Assembly: GCF_039595935.1 (NCBI RefSeq)
Contig: NZ_JBCNKR010000006.1
Coordinates: 3,072,001-3,136,000, forward strand
DNA: 64,000 nt
Direction of reading: 5' to 3'
Origin: Flavobacterium sp.
Lineage (GTDB): Bacteria > Bacteroidota > Bacteroidia > Flavobacteriales > Flavobacteriaceae
A program made the translations under genes and the position numbers. Below the pieces are notes generated by a model. The model had not been told where the DNA came from, searched no databases, and saw only the letters and a program-made list of their open reading frames with translations. This document shows positions 35,404 through 43,242 of this stretch, piece by piece. Every line of letters starts with the position of its first letter. Within the stretch, counting starts at the first letter, position 1.

Positions 35404-35703
35404 ATGATAGAAATAGTTGAAAATTACGAGAATTACATTAATAGTTTACCTGAATTAATAGGTAAATCTTACTATAAAGCTGAATTTTTTATGCAAAAAT
35501 TAGGTTTAAAACATGCTACATATTACAGAAAACTTAGATCAAAAAGCTTTACACATCAAGAAGTTAAACTTATTACTACGATATTATTTCCTGAAGAAAT
35601 TTTAATGCAGGAATTACAGAAAAGTGAAGATGATATAAAAGCCGGAAGGATAGTTGATCTTTCTGATTTTAAAGAAAAATTAAGAGCTAAGTATAATATC
35701 TAA
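35404..35703 (+). CDS. Antitoxin-like protein (RelB/Xre-like with C-terminal neutralising tail)
   Basis: A 99-residue protein with a helix-turn-helix-like core (GKSYYKAEFFMQKLGLKHATYYRKLRSKSF) and a C-terminal acidic-to-basic arm (DDIKAGRIVDLSDFKEKLRAKYNI) of the sort that wraps RelE/ParE/YoeB toxins. In intact loci the toxin follows on the same strand; here a toxin-like gene lies convergent on the other strand, 2 bp from this stop, and is too short. The antitoxin may be an orphan. Confidence 0.6.
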   Translation: MIEIVENYENYINSLPELIGKSYYKAEFFMQKLGLKHATYYRKLRSKSFTHQEVKLITTILFPEEILMQELQKSEDDIKAGRIVDLSDFKEKLRAKYNI

Positions 35704-35705
35704 AT

Positions 35706-35891
35706 TCAAAGGATTTCTTTTATTTTTCTATAAGAAGTTTTTTTATATTTTGAACCAATATGATTGTTGTCTTTAATTATATCAAGAATTGAAATAGTCT
35801 TTTGTGAAAATAAAACAGCTTTAGTTTTTGAAAATTTATTTACGATTTCAAAATAAGTTTTTTCAGCATTTTCTGTTAGTACTATTTTCAT
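35706..35891 (-). pseudogene. Truncated RelE/ParE-like toxin
   Basis: A 61-residue protein starting at ATG 35891: MKIVLTENAEKTYFEIVNKF is the typical beta-alpha opening of a RelE/ParE toxin, but the protein ends at YRKIKEIL. The usual last 30-40 residues, with the strand pair bearing catalytic and binding residues, are missing (usual length about 90-100). Its stop lies 2 bp from the stop of the antitoxin on the opposite strand, an arrangement that suggests an inversion or deletion. Confidence 0.5.
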
Positions 35892-35966
35892 TGCTATCAA
35901 AATATTCAGCAAATATATTATTTTTAAAGAATTTTCTCGCAATTTATATTAAAAATCCAATTGCTT

Positions 35967-36062
35967 GAGCCTAGCCCCGATTGAGGATATCCTCGTAGAG
36001 AACCAGAGAGATAAAGCCGAAAGCGGGAACCCATGCCAGAAAAAAGGCCTTTTGTTTGGCTT
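35967..36062. ncRNA. Structured-RNA-like spacer element (possible Flavo-1 RNA)
   Basis: It contains CTAGCCCCGATT and AAGCGGGAACC, which can pair, the palindromes GAGGATATCCTC (35983-35994) and AAAAGGCCTTTT (36042-36053), and a U-rich end. The layout recalls the AGCCCCGAT...GCGGGA elements common between Flavobacterium genes, which I suspect correspond to the Flavo-1 RNA motif. I cannot confirm the family or the strand. Confidence 0.4.
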
Positions 36063-36099
36063 CAAAAAATGAAAAAAACTTAGAACCTTAGAACCTCAG

Positions 36100-36117
36100 T
36101 CCCGATAGTTATCGGGA
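36100..36117. repeat. Short REP-like palindrome
   Basis: TCCCGATA and TATCGGGA arms with a 2-nt centre, next to a copy of the CTTAGAACC word (about 36078-36098). It is a form recurrent in Flavobacterium spacers. Confidence 0.7.
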
Positions 36118-36171
36118 TAGTAGCTTATTAAATCTATAATTCTTATTTTTGCATAAAAGGAGAAAATTTAC

Positions 36172-38508
36172 ATGCAGAAATATATTGACCAGCTCAACGA
36201 AGCGCAACGAGCACCCGTTTTACAGAAAGACGGGCCAATGATTATTATTGCTGGTGCAGGTTCGGGAAAAACCCGTGTTTTAACAATTAGAATTGCTTAT
36301 TTGATGGCTCAGGGAATTGACGCCTTCAATATTTTATCGCTGACTTTTACCAATAAGGCGGCTCGTGAAATGAAACACAGGATCTCTGATATCGTGGGAG
36401 CTTCTGAAGCTAAAAATCTTTGGATGGGAACATTTCACTCTATTTTTGCCCGTATTCTTCGTTCGGAAGCGGATCATTTAGGTTATCCATCCAATTTTAC
36501 AATTTATGATTCTCAGGATTCGGCGAGATTGATTTCTGCTATTATTAAAGAAATGCAGCTGGATCGAGATATTTATAAGCCTAAGCAAATTTTAGGTCGT
36601 ATATCAAGTTATAAAAATAGTTTAATCACAGTAAAAGCTTATTTCAATAATCCGGAATTAATAGAGGCCGATGCAATGGCAAAAAGGCCTCGTTTGGGAG
36701 AAATCTATCAGCAGTATGTAGAGCGCTGCTTTAAAGCCGGAGCAATGGATTTTGATGATTTGTTGTTGAAAACCAATGAATTATTAACTCGTTTTCCAGA
36801 AGTTTTAGCAAAATATCAGGATCGTTTTCGTTATATTTTGGTTGATGAGTACCAGGATACGAATCACTCTCAGTATTTGATCGTTAGGGCTTTATCAGAC
36901 AGGTTTCAGAATATTTGTGTGGTTGGTGATGATGCACAGAGTATTTATGCGTTTCGTGGAGCAAATATCAATAATATCCTGAATTTCCAGAAGGATTACG
37001 AAGGTGTTGTAATGTATCGATTAGAACAAAATTACCGTTCGACACGAAATATTGTTGAAGCGGCTAATACGGTTATGGATCATAACAAAACCAAATTAGA
37101 CAAAGTTGTTTGGACAGCTAATGAATTTGGTCCAAAGATTAAAGTCCACAGAAGTTTGACCGATGCAGAAGAAGGTCGTTTTGTTGCCAGTACAATTTTT
37201 GAACAGAAAATGCAAAATCAGCTTCATAATGGAGCTTTTGCAATTTTATACCGCACCAATGCACAATCGCGTGCAATGGAGGATGCGTTGAGAAAAAGAG
37301 ATATTCCGTATAGAATTTATGGAGGCTTGTCTTTTTATCAGCGTAAAGAAATAAAAGATGTTTTGTGTTATTTGCGTTTGGTAATCAATCCAAAAGATGA
37401 AGAAGCTTTAATACGTGTTATCAATTATCCGGCGCGTGGAATTGGAGATACAACTGTAGAGAAATTAACGATTGCTGCCAATCATTACAAACGTTCGATT
37501 TGGGAAGTGATGGTTAATATTGATAAAATTGATTTAAAACTGAATGCCGGAACTAAAAACAAACTGAAAGATTTTGTAACGATGATTCAGAGTTTTCAGG
37601 TTATCGACCAAAATCAGGATGCATTTTATGTAACTGATCACGTTGCCAAAAAAACAGGTTTGGTTCAGGAATTAAAGAAAGATGCCACGCCGGAAGGAAT
37701 GGCTAAAATTCAGAATATCGAAGAACTTTTAAACGGTATTAAGGATTTTACCGAAGGCCAAAGAGAAATTGATGGTGCAAGAGGTGCTTTGTCTGAATTT
37801 ATGGAAGACGTAGCGCTTGCCACTGATTTAGATAAGGATACAACCGACGAAGATCGTGTGGCGCTGATGACGATTCACTTAGCAAAAGGACTTGAGTTTC
37901 CGCATGTATTTGTTGTAGGTATGGAAGAAGATTTGTTTCCGAGTGCGATGAGTATGAGCACACGAAGCGAACTTGAAGAAGAACGTCGTTTGTTTTATGT
38001 AGCCTTAACTCGTGCCGAACACCAAGCTTATTTGACGTATGCACAATCTCGTTACCGTTGGGGTAAATTGACTGATAGTGAACCTTCTCGTTTTATTGAG
38101 GAAATTGACGGACAGTATTTAGAATATTTAACGCCTGCTGAAAGTAATTACAGATACAAATCGCCTATCGATGGTGATATTTTTGGTGATGTAGATAAAT
38201 CAAAATTGCGATTGGCTAAACCAGTAAGCGGAACCCCGCCAAAACATGTTACAGATAATAATCCGAAACCGGACTTAAATATTAGAAAACTAAAACCAGT
38301 TTCTGGAAATGCTCCAACAAATAGCAATGCTAATTTATTTGATAACAAGCTTACAGTTGGAAATGTCGTAATGCACGAACGTTTTGGAAAAGGTGAAGTT
38401 ATTAATCTGGAAGGTGTTGGTGCCGATAAAAAAGCTGAAATTAAATTTGAAGTAGGAGGAATTAAAAAACTTCTCTTAAGATTTGCTAAATTAGATGTCG
38501 TAGGATAA
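36172..38508 (+). CDS. UvrD/PcrA-type DNA helicase
   Basis: A 778-residue superfamily 1 helicase: GAGSGKTR (Walker A, 28-35), motif Ia TFTNKAAREM, Walker B VDEYQDTN, motif III GDDAQSIYAFRGA, motif V LAKGLEFPHVFVVG, motif VI ALTRAEHQAYL, and the C-terminal Tudor-like PcrA domain (VVMHERFGKGEVINLEG). It unwinds DNA in excision and mismatch repair and at replication conflicts. A -7 element TATTTTTG (36144-36151) and a rare SD-like AAGGAG lie before the ATG. Confidence 0.95.
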   Translation: MQKYIDQLNEAQRAPVLQKDGPMIIIAGAGSGKTRVLTIRIAYLMAQGIDAFNILSLTFTNKAAREMKHRISDIVGASEAKNLWMGTFHSIFARILRSEADHLGYPSNFTIYDSQDSARLISAIIKEMQLDRDIYKPKQILGRISSYKNSLITVKAYFNNPELIEADAMAKRPRLGEIYQQYVERCFKAGAMDFDDLLLKTNELLTRFPEVLAKYQDRFRYILVDEYQDTNHSQYLIVRALSDRFQNICVVGDDAQSIYAFRGANINNILNFQKDYEGVVMYRLEQNYRSTRNIVEAANTVMDHNKTKLDKVVWTANEFGPKIKVHRSLTDAEEGRFVASTIFEQKMQNQLHNGAFAILYRTNAQSRAMEDALRKRDIPYRIYGGLSFYQRKEIKDVLCYLRLVINPKDEEALIRVINYPARGIGDTTVEKLTIAANHYKRSIWEVMVNIDKIDLKLNAGTKNKLKDFVTMIQSFQVIDQNQDAFYVTDHVAKKTGLVQELKKDATPEGMAKIQNIEELLNGIKDFTEGQREIDGARGALSEFMEDVALATDLDKDTTDEDRVALMTIHLAKGLEFPHVFVVGMEEDLFPSAMSMSTRSELEEERRLFYVALTRAEHQAYLTYAQSRYRWGKLTDSEPSRFIEEIDGQYLEYLTPAESNYRYKSPIDGDIFGDVDKSKLRLAKPVSGTPPKHVTDNNPKPDLNIRKLKPVSGNAPTNSNANLFDNKLTVGNVVMHERFGKGEVINLEGVGADKKAEIKFEVGGIKKLLLRFAKLDVVG

Positions 38509-38542
38509 ATAAAAGTTTTAGGTTTTGAAAAAGATTGTCACC

Positions 38543-38595
38543 CTGAGCATAGTCGAAGGGCGCTCCAATAGGACGTGGGCTTCGACTTCGCTCAG
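38543..38595. repeat. Dispersed repeat with CTGAG...TCGAAG inverted arms
   Basis: Arms 38543-38558 (CTGAGCATAGTCGAAG) and 38580-38595 (CTTCGACTTCGCTCAG) are reverse complements with two mismatches. Related to 23.74 kb; its outer TGTCA is shared with the 45.0 and 45.5-46.1 kb repeats. Confidence 0.7.
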
Positions 38596-38650
38596 ACTGA
38601 TAGCATAGAACTTGAAACTTGAAACAAACAAAACTTGAAACAAAAATAAA

Positions 38651-39271
38651 ATGGCTGAATTCATAAAAATATACCCGGATAAACCTAGTGAAGCTGCAAT
38701 TGCAAAAGTTGTAAAAGTGCTTCAGAATGGTGGTTTGGTAATTTATCCAACTGATACTGTTTATGGTTTAGGCTGTGATATTACCAATTCGAGAGCGTTA
38801 GAAAAAATTGCAAAAATCAAAGGAGTAAAATTAGAGAAAGCAAATTTCTCATTCATTTGTCATGATTTGAGCAATTTATCAGATTATGTTCGTCAAATCG
38901 ATACTTCGACTTTTAAAATTTTAAAAAGGGCTTTACCAGGACCTTATACTTTCATTTTACCCGGAAATAATAATCTTCCTAAAGAATTTAAAAAGAAAAC
39001 CACAGTTGGTATTCGTGTTCCTGATAACAATATTATTCTGGAAATAGTACGTCAGTTAGGAAATCCGGTTGTTTCTACTTCTATAAGGGATGAAGATGAT
39101 GTAATTGAATATACTACAGATCCTGAGTTGATTTTTGAAAAATGGCAAAATTTAGTAGATGTTGTAATTGACGGAGGTTACGGGGATAATGTAGGTTCAA
39201 CAATTATTGATTTATCAGAATATGAACCAGTTATTGTGAGAGAAGGAAAAGGCGATATAGATATTCTGTAA
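38651..39271 (+). CDS. L-threonylcarbamoyladenylate synthase (Sua5/YwlC/YrdC family)
   Basis: A 206-residue YrdC-fold enzyme: GGLVIYPTDTVYGLGCD, KIKGVKLEKANFSFICHD, PGPYTFILPG and the end STIIDLSEYEPVIVREGKGD. It makes threonylcarbamoyl-AMP from Thr, bicarbonate and ATP, the first step of t6A37 in tRNA. The TsaE ATPase of the same pathway is encoded at 51772-52179. A terminator shared with the convergent OmpA-like gene follows. Confidence 0.93.
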   Translation: MAEFIKIYPDKPSEAAIAKVVKVLQNGGLVIYPTDTVYGLGCDITNSRALEKIAKIKGVKLEKANFSFICHDLSNLSDYVRQIDTSTFKILKRALPGPYTFILPGNNNLPKEFKKKTTVGIRVPDNNIILEIVRQLGNPVVSTSIRDEDDVIEYTTDPELIFEKWQNLVDVVIDGGYGDNVGSTIIDLSEYEPVIVREGKGDIDIL

Positions 39272-39405
39272 AAAAATACTGAAATCATATAAAAGTTGAA
39301 AAATTATGACTAACTTTAGTATAGTTAAAATTTAGTTAGTTAATAAAAATAATGTTATTCTTAATTTGTGTCTAATTGGATATTAGAAAAAAATTACGAA
39401 TACAT

Positions 39406-39436
39406 AAAAAAAGCAGGTCAATCGACCTGCTTTTTC
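39406..39436. terminator. Bidirectional terminator between convergent genes
   Basis: Stem AGCAGGTC/GACCTGCT with A and T runs on both sides and a 4-nt loop, usable from both strands. Confidence 0.9.
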
Positions 39437-39454
39437 TTTATGAGAAAGCTGCTA

Positions 39455-40288
39455 TTATTTAGCTTGTTTTTTCATTTCTTTTTCGATCATGTCATAGAAC
39501 TGATCAATTTTCGGCATAACAACGATACGAGTTCTTCTGTTACGAGCTTTGTTTTCTGCTGAATCATTAGCTACTAATGGTACATAAGAACTTCTACCAG
39601 CAGCAATTAATTTTGCAGGGTTAACATTTAAGTCATTTGTTAAGACACGAACGATAGAAGTAGAACGTTTAACACTTAAATCCCAGTTGTCTAACAATAC
39701 TCCGTTGCTTTTGTAAGGAACATCATCAGTATGACCTTCAACCATACATTCGAAATCAGGTTTGTCGTTTACTACTTTTGCTACTTTAGCCAAAACAGAT
39801 TTTGCTTTGTCGCTAACCTCGTAGCTTCCGCTTTTAAATAATAATTTATCAGCGATAGAAATAAATACAACTCCTTTTTCAACATTTACTTCGATATCCG
39901 GATCGTTGATTCCAACTGCACCTTTTAAACTTGTAACTAATGCTAAAGTTACACTGTCTTTTTTAGTAAGTGCATCCTGAAGTCTAGAGATTTTTAAATC
40001 TTTTTCTTTTAAACTTTCTAGAGATTTTTCAAGATTTTCAGCACCTTTAGTAGTTAAAACAGTTAGGTCTTTAGAGCTGTTAATTAAATCTTGATTGTGT
40101 TGTTTATAGCTTTCAGCTGTTGCTGCTAATCCTGCTTTTTCTTCAAGACAAGAGTTTAATTTAACTGTGCAAGAGTTTAATAAATCTTGTGTCTCTTTTT
40201 GCTTAGCTTCTAGTGCCGCATATTCCTTTTTCGATACACACGAAGTTAAGGCCATTAATACTGATAGTGCGATAACTATTTTTCTCAT
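39455..40288 (-). CDS. OmpA-family lipoprotein with coiled coil
   Basis: A 277-residue lipoprotein: signal with lipobox LTSC (Cys17), a long helical or coiled-coil middle (about 25-120, EYAALEAKQKETQDLLNSC... LEKSLESLKEKD), and an OmpA-type peptidoglycan-binding domain (about 130-265, LLFKSGSYEVSDKAKSVLAKVA; VEGHTDDVPY; NKARNRRTRIVVMPKI). It would tether the envelope to the cell wall, probably from the outer membrane. Confidence 0.92.
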   Translation of the reverse strand: MRKIVIALSVLMALTSCVSKKEYAALEAKQKETQDLLNSCTVKLNSCLEEKAGLAATAESYKQHNQDLINSSKDLTVLTTKGAENLEKSLESLKEKDLKISRLQDALTKKDSVTLALVTSLKGAVGINDPDIEVNVEKGVVFISIADKLLFKSGSYEVSDKAKSVLAKVAKVVNDKPDFECMVEGHTDDVPYKSNGVLLDNWDLSVKRSTSIVRVLTNDLNVNPAKLIAAGRSSYVPLVANDSAENKARNRRTRIVVMPKIDQFYDMIEKEMKKQAK

Positions 40289-40322
40289 AGGTATTATATT
40301 TAATTAAACGTTGATTACAAAT

Positions 40323-41342
40323 TTAGTTTTTAATATTTTGATTACTGTTAAAGATTTCTTTAAAAACCTTTATTTTCTTCACGTAATACAAGTAAACGAT
40401 ACTTTTTACACTATAGTATTGGTCTATTTGAGAATTTTTACGTTTTTTAAGATATTTTAAAGATAGCGAATAAAAAGAAAAATGTGCCTTCAAAATAGCA
40501 AAAGTATGCCCAAATTTACCTTGTGTAAGAAAACGGATACCTGCAATTCCGTCTAAAACCATTCGGAAGAAAATCACAGAAAACATTCCTTTTTTAGGCA
40601 GGTTTTTAACGAGCATTAATAAAGAATTTCTAAAGTTTAGAAACGTTTTTCTCGGATTTCCTTGTTGTAAAGTTGCTCCTCCAACATGATAAACTACTGA
40701 TTCTGAATTGTATTTTATAATATGTCCTTCATTCAAAGCACGCCAGCATAAATCAATTTCTTCCTGATGAGCAAAAAAGCCTTCATCAAAACCTTTTAAT
40801 TGATGATAAACCTCTCTTCTGATAAAAAAACAAGCTCCCGATGCCCAGAATAATTCACAATTATCATTATACTGTCCGTTATCTTTTTCTAAAGTATCAA
40901 AAATTCGGCCTCTGCAATATGGAAAACCATACTTATCAATAAAACCACCGGCACCTCCCGCGTATTCAAAATATTCCTTATTTTTAAAATCGAGAATTTT
41001 TGGCTGGATAATGGCTGTTTGTTTTTCTCTGTCAAAAGTTTCAATAATAGGTTTTAACCAGTTTTCTGTAACTTCAATATCAGAATTAACCAAAGCATAA
41101 ATTTTGGCATCTACATTTTGAAGAGCATCATTATAGCCCTTAGCAAAACCATGATTTCCATTATTTTGAATGATTTTTACTGAAGGATAATTTTCTTTAA
41201 CGAAATTTACAGAAGTATCTGTAGATGCATTATCAGCAACATATATAGTGGCTTCTTTAGAGTATTGCAGAACCGAAGGTAAAAATTGCTCCAACAATTT
41301 AACTCCGTTCCAATTTAAAATGACAACTGCTATTTTATCCAA
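40323..41342 (-). CDS. Family 2 glycosyltransferase
   Basis: A 339-residue GT-A-fold transferase: AVVILNWNGVKLLEQFLPSV, YVADNASTDTS, the DxD-like ALVNSDIEV, and the acceptor-site motif RREVYHQLKGFDEGFFAHQEE with DLCWRALNEGH. It resembles rhamnosyl-type enzymes of surface polysaccharide synthesis; donor and acceptor are unknown. The start is TTG 41342 (no ATG upstream before a stop). It is downstream of the HsdR-N protein gene. Confidence 0.9.
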   Translation of the reverse strand: MDKIAVVILNWNGVKLLEQFLPSVLQYSKEATIYVADNASTDTSVNFVKENYPSVKIIQNNGNHGFAKGYNDALQNVDAKIYALVNSDIEVTENWLKPIIETFDREKQTAIIQPKILDFKNKEYFEYAGGAGGFIDKYGFPYCRGRIFDTLEKDNGQYNDNCELFWASGACFFIRREVYHQLKGFDEGFFAHQEEIDLCWRALNEGHIIKYNSESVVYHVGGATLQQGNPRKTFLNFRNSLLMLVKNLPKKGMFSVIFFRMVLDGIAGIRFLTQGKFGHTFAILKAHFSFYSLSLKYLKKRKNSQIDQYYSVKSIVYLYYVKKIKVFKEIFNSNQNIKN

Positions 41343-41356
41343 AAGTATTCTTTTAA

Positions 41357-41809
41357 TTATTTAATATTATGGTAATCTGGTAAGCTTGGTAAAAACTGAT
41401 ATTTTTCATTTTCAAAGTCCATTTGGCAATAATAATGATTCAGTCCGTTTGTAACGTTCAAAAACCGTGCCTGCATAGTCATGTTATAGCGGGCAATCTG
41501 GTCAAAAACGGCTTGTGATATCTTTACTTCAGGTGCTTTACACTCAACTAATATATGTATAGAACCATCCGGGTTAAAAACTACAACATCGTATCTTTTT
41601 CTTAATCCGTTGATAGTTAAAACTTTCTCAACATTGATAAGCGATTTTGGGTATTTTTTTTCATTAATTAAATAATGAACTACATGCTGACGAACCCATT
41701 CTTCGGGAGTAAGAATGATAAATTTTTTCCTGATTTCATCAAAAATAGACACTTTATTTTCGCTATTTTTGAATCGGAAAGTATAAGTAGGGAAATTTAG
41801 TTTTAGCAT
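41357..41809 (-). CDS. Type I restriction HsdR N-terminal-like nuclease domain protein
   Basis: A 150-residue standalone domain related to the N-terminus of HsdR: ILTPEEWVRQHVVHYLINEKKYP, RYDVVVFNPDGSIHILVECKAP with the PD-(D/E)xK-like core (D...E-x-K), and VFDQIARYNMTMQARFLNVTNG. Despite the name it is not part of a restriction system here; no hsdM or hsdS is near. ATG 41809 is used; the longer frame crosses the upstream repeat and holA. It is divergent from holA. Confidence 0.85.
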   Translation of the reverse strand: MLKLNFPTYTFRFKNSENKVSIFDEIRKKFIILTPEEWVRQHVVHYLINEKKYPKSLINVEKVLTINGLRKRYDVVVFNPDGSIHILVECKAPEVKISQAVFDQIARYNMTMQARFLNVTNGLNHYYCQMDFENEKYQFLPSLPDYHNIK

Positions 41810-41833
41810 AAAGCAAAAATATAAAATAGTTTG

Positions 41834-41881
41834 AGGTTTCAGGTTTAAAGTTTCAAGTTTTGGAATTGTAACCTGAAACCT
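41834..41881. repeat. Inverted repeat in the HsdR-N/holA divergent spacer
   Basis: 12-bp perfect arms AGGTTTCAGGTT (41834-41845) and AACCTGAAACCT (41870-41881), with further stuttered AACTTGAAAC words on both sides up to the holA start. Confidence 0.75.
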
Positions 41882-41905
41882 TGAACTTGAAACAAAAATA
41901 TTTGA

Positions 41906-42910
41906 ATGGACGAAGTTGTAAAAATTGTTAATGATATTAAGGCAGGAGATATAAAACCTATTTATTTTTTTATGGGTGAAGAACCTTATTATATAGATAA
42001 GCTGTCTGAGTATATTGAACAGAATGTATTGGCTGAAGAAGAAAAAGGTTTCAATCAAACGGTTCTTTACGGAAGAGATGTAACCATTGATGAAATAGTT
42101 TCGACAGCAAAACGTTACCCAATGATGGCTGATCGTCAGGTTGTTATTGTAAAAGAAGCTCAGGATTTGTCAAGAACAATTGATAAAATAGAATCGTATG
42201 TTGAGAATCCGCTGGATACAACAGTTTTAGTTTTTTGTTACAAATATAAAACCCTTGATAAACGTAAAAAAGTTACTAAACTTATAGCGCAAAAAGGAAT
42301 TGTTTATGAGAGTAAAAAGTTATATGAGAATCAGGTAGGAGACTGGATTAAACGCGTTCTGGCCGGAAAAAAATACACAATCGATCCAAAAGCAAACGCT
42401 ATGCTGGTGGAGTTTTTAGGGACAGACTTAAGTAAAATCAATAACGAATTAGAAAAACTGCAAATCATTTTACCGCAGGGAACCATGATTACGCCTCAGC
42501 ATATTGAAGAAAATATTGGTTTCAGTAAAGACTATAATGTATTTGAACTTCGAAAAGCAATTGGAGAACGTAATCAGCTAAAAGCCTACAAAATAGCGGA
42601 GAATTTTGCTCATAATCCTAAAGAATATCCGCTTGTAATGACTACCGGATTGGTTTTTGGATTTTTTGTTCAGCTTTTAAAATACCATGGATTAAAAGAT
42701 AAAAATCCTAAAAATGTAGCGAGTGCCTTAGGTGTAAATCCTTTTTTTCTAAAAGAATATGATTTAGCTATAAAAAATTACCCAATGCGAAAAGTGAGTC
42801 AGATTGTTGGCGCTTTACGTGATATTGATGTTAAAAGTAAAGGAGTAGGAGCCAATGCGTTACCACAATCTGATTTACTTAAAGAAATGCTTTATAAAAT
42901 ATTTAATTAA
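41906..42910 (+). CDS. holA: DNA polymerase III subunit delta
   Basis: A 334-residue delta subunit of the clamp loader: IKPIYFFMGEEPYYIDKLSEYI, the AAA+-like core with VEFLGTDLSKINNELEKL, and helical collar domain. Delta opens the beta sliding clamp. It is divergent from the HsdR-N gene. Confidence 0.92.
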   Translation: MDEVVKIVNDIKAGDIKPIYFFMGEEPYYIDKLSEYIEQNVLAEEEKGFNQTVLYGRDVTIDEIVSTAKRYPMMADRQVVIVKEAQDLSRTIDKIESYVENPLDTTVLVFCYKYKTLDKRKKVTKLIAQKGIVYESKKLYENQVGDWIKRVLAGKKYTIDPKANAMLVEFLGTDLSKINNELEKLQIILPQGTMITPQHIEENIGFSKDYNVFELRKAIGERNQLKAYKIAENFAHNPKEYPLVMTTGLVFGFFVQLLKYHGLKDKNPKNVASALGVNPFFLKEYDLAIKNYPMRKVSQIVGALRDIDVKSKGVGANALPQSDLLKEMLYKIFN

Positions 42911-42977
42911 GCCATTAAAATTCACGATATTTGCGTTTCTAAAAAAATTACTGCTTTAAAAAATTAATTACACAATT

Positions 42978-43160
42978 ATGGGAATGAATAAAAATACCGT
43001 TTTAGGATGGGCTACTTTTATAATGGTACTTATGGGATTGTTGCTTATAGGTCTTGGGGCTTTTAGATACAGTGAAGTATCTGGCTGGGGATTTGCTGCT
43101 ACAGGTGTTGGTTTTCTTGCTAATGCCTGGGTTTTTAATGCTTTAAAAGGCAGAGTTTAA
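42978..43160 (+). CDS. CAL67264-type mini membrane protein
   Basis: A 60-residue protein with two membrane helices (TFIMVLMGLLLIGLGAF; GWGFAATGVGFLANAWVF). I recall this as the small CAL67264 family of Flavobacteriia; the function is unknown. It lies between holA and ettA. Confidence 0.75.
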   Translation: MGMNKNTVLGWATFIMVLMGLLLIGLGAFRYSEVSGWGFAATGVGFLANAWVFNALKGRV

Positions 43161-43242
43161 TTCTATTCAATGTCAATTGTAAAAATCAATTGCAATATTC
43201 AAAAATTAATAAAAACAATAAACTAAAAACAATAAACATAAT

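Noticed and set aside
41357..41809. A type I restriction system.
   Set aside because: Only the nuclease-like N-terminal domain is present, with no hsdM, hsdS or motor domain; the same lone gene is usual beside holA.
41810..42058. Long N-terminal extension of the HsdR-N protein.
   Set aside because: It crosses the inverted repeat and antisense holA; its composition is shadow-like. ATG 41809 starts the conserved domain.
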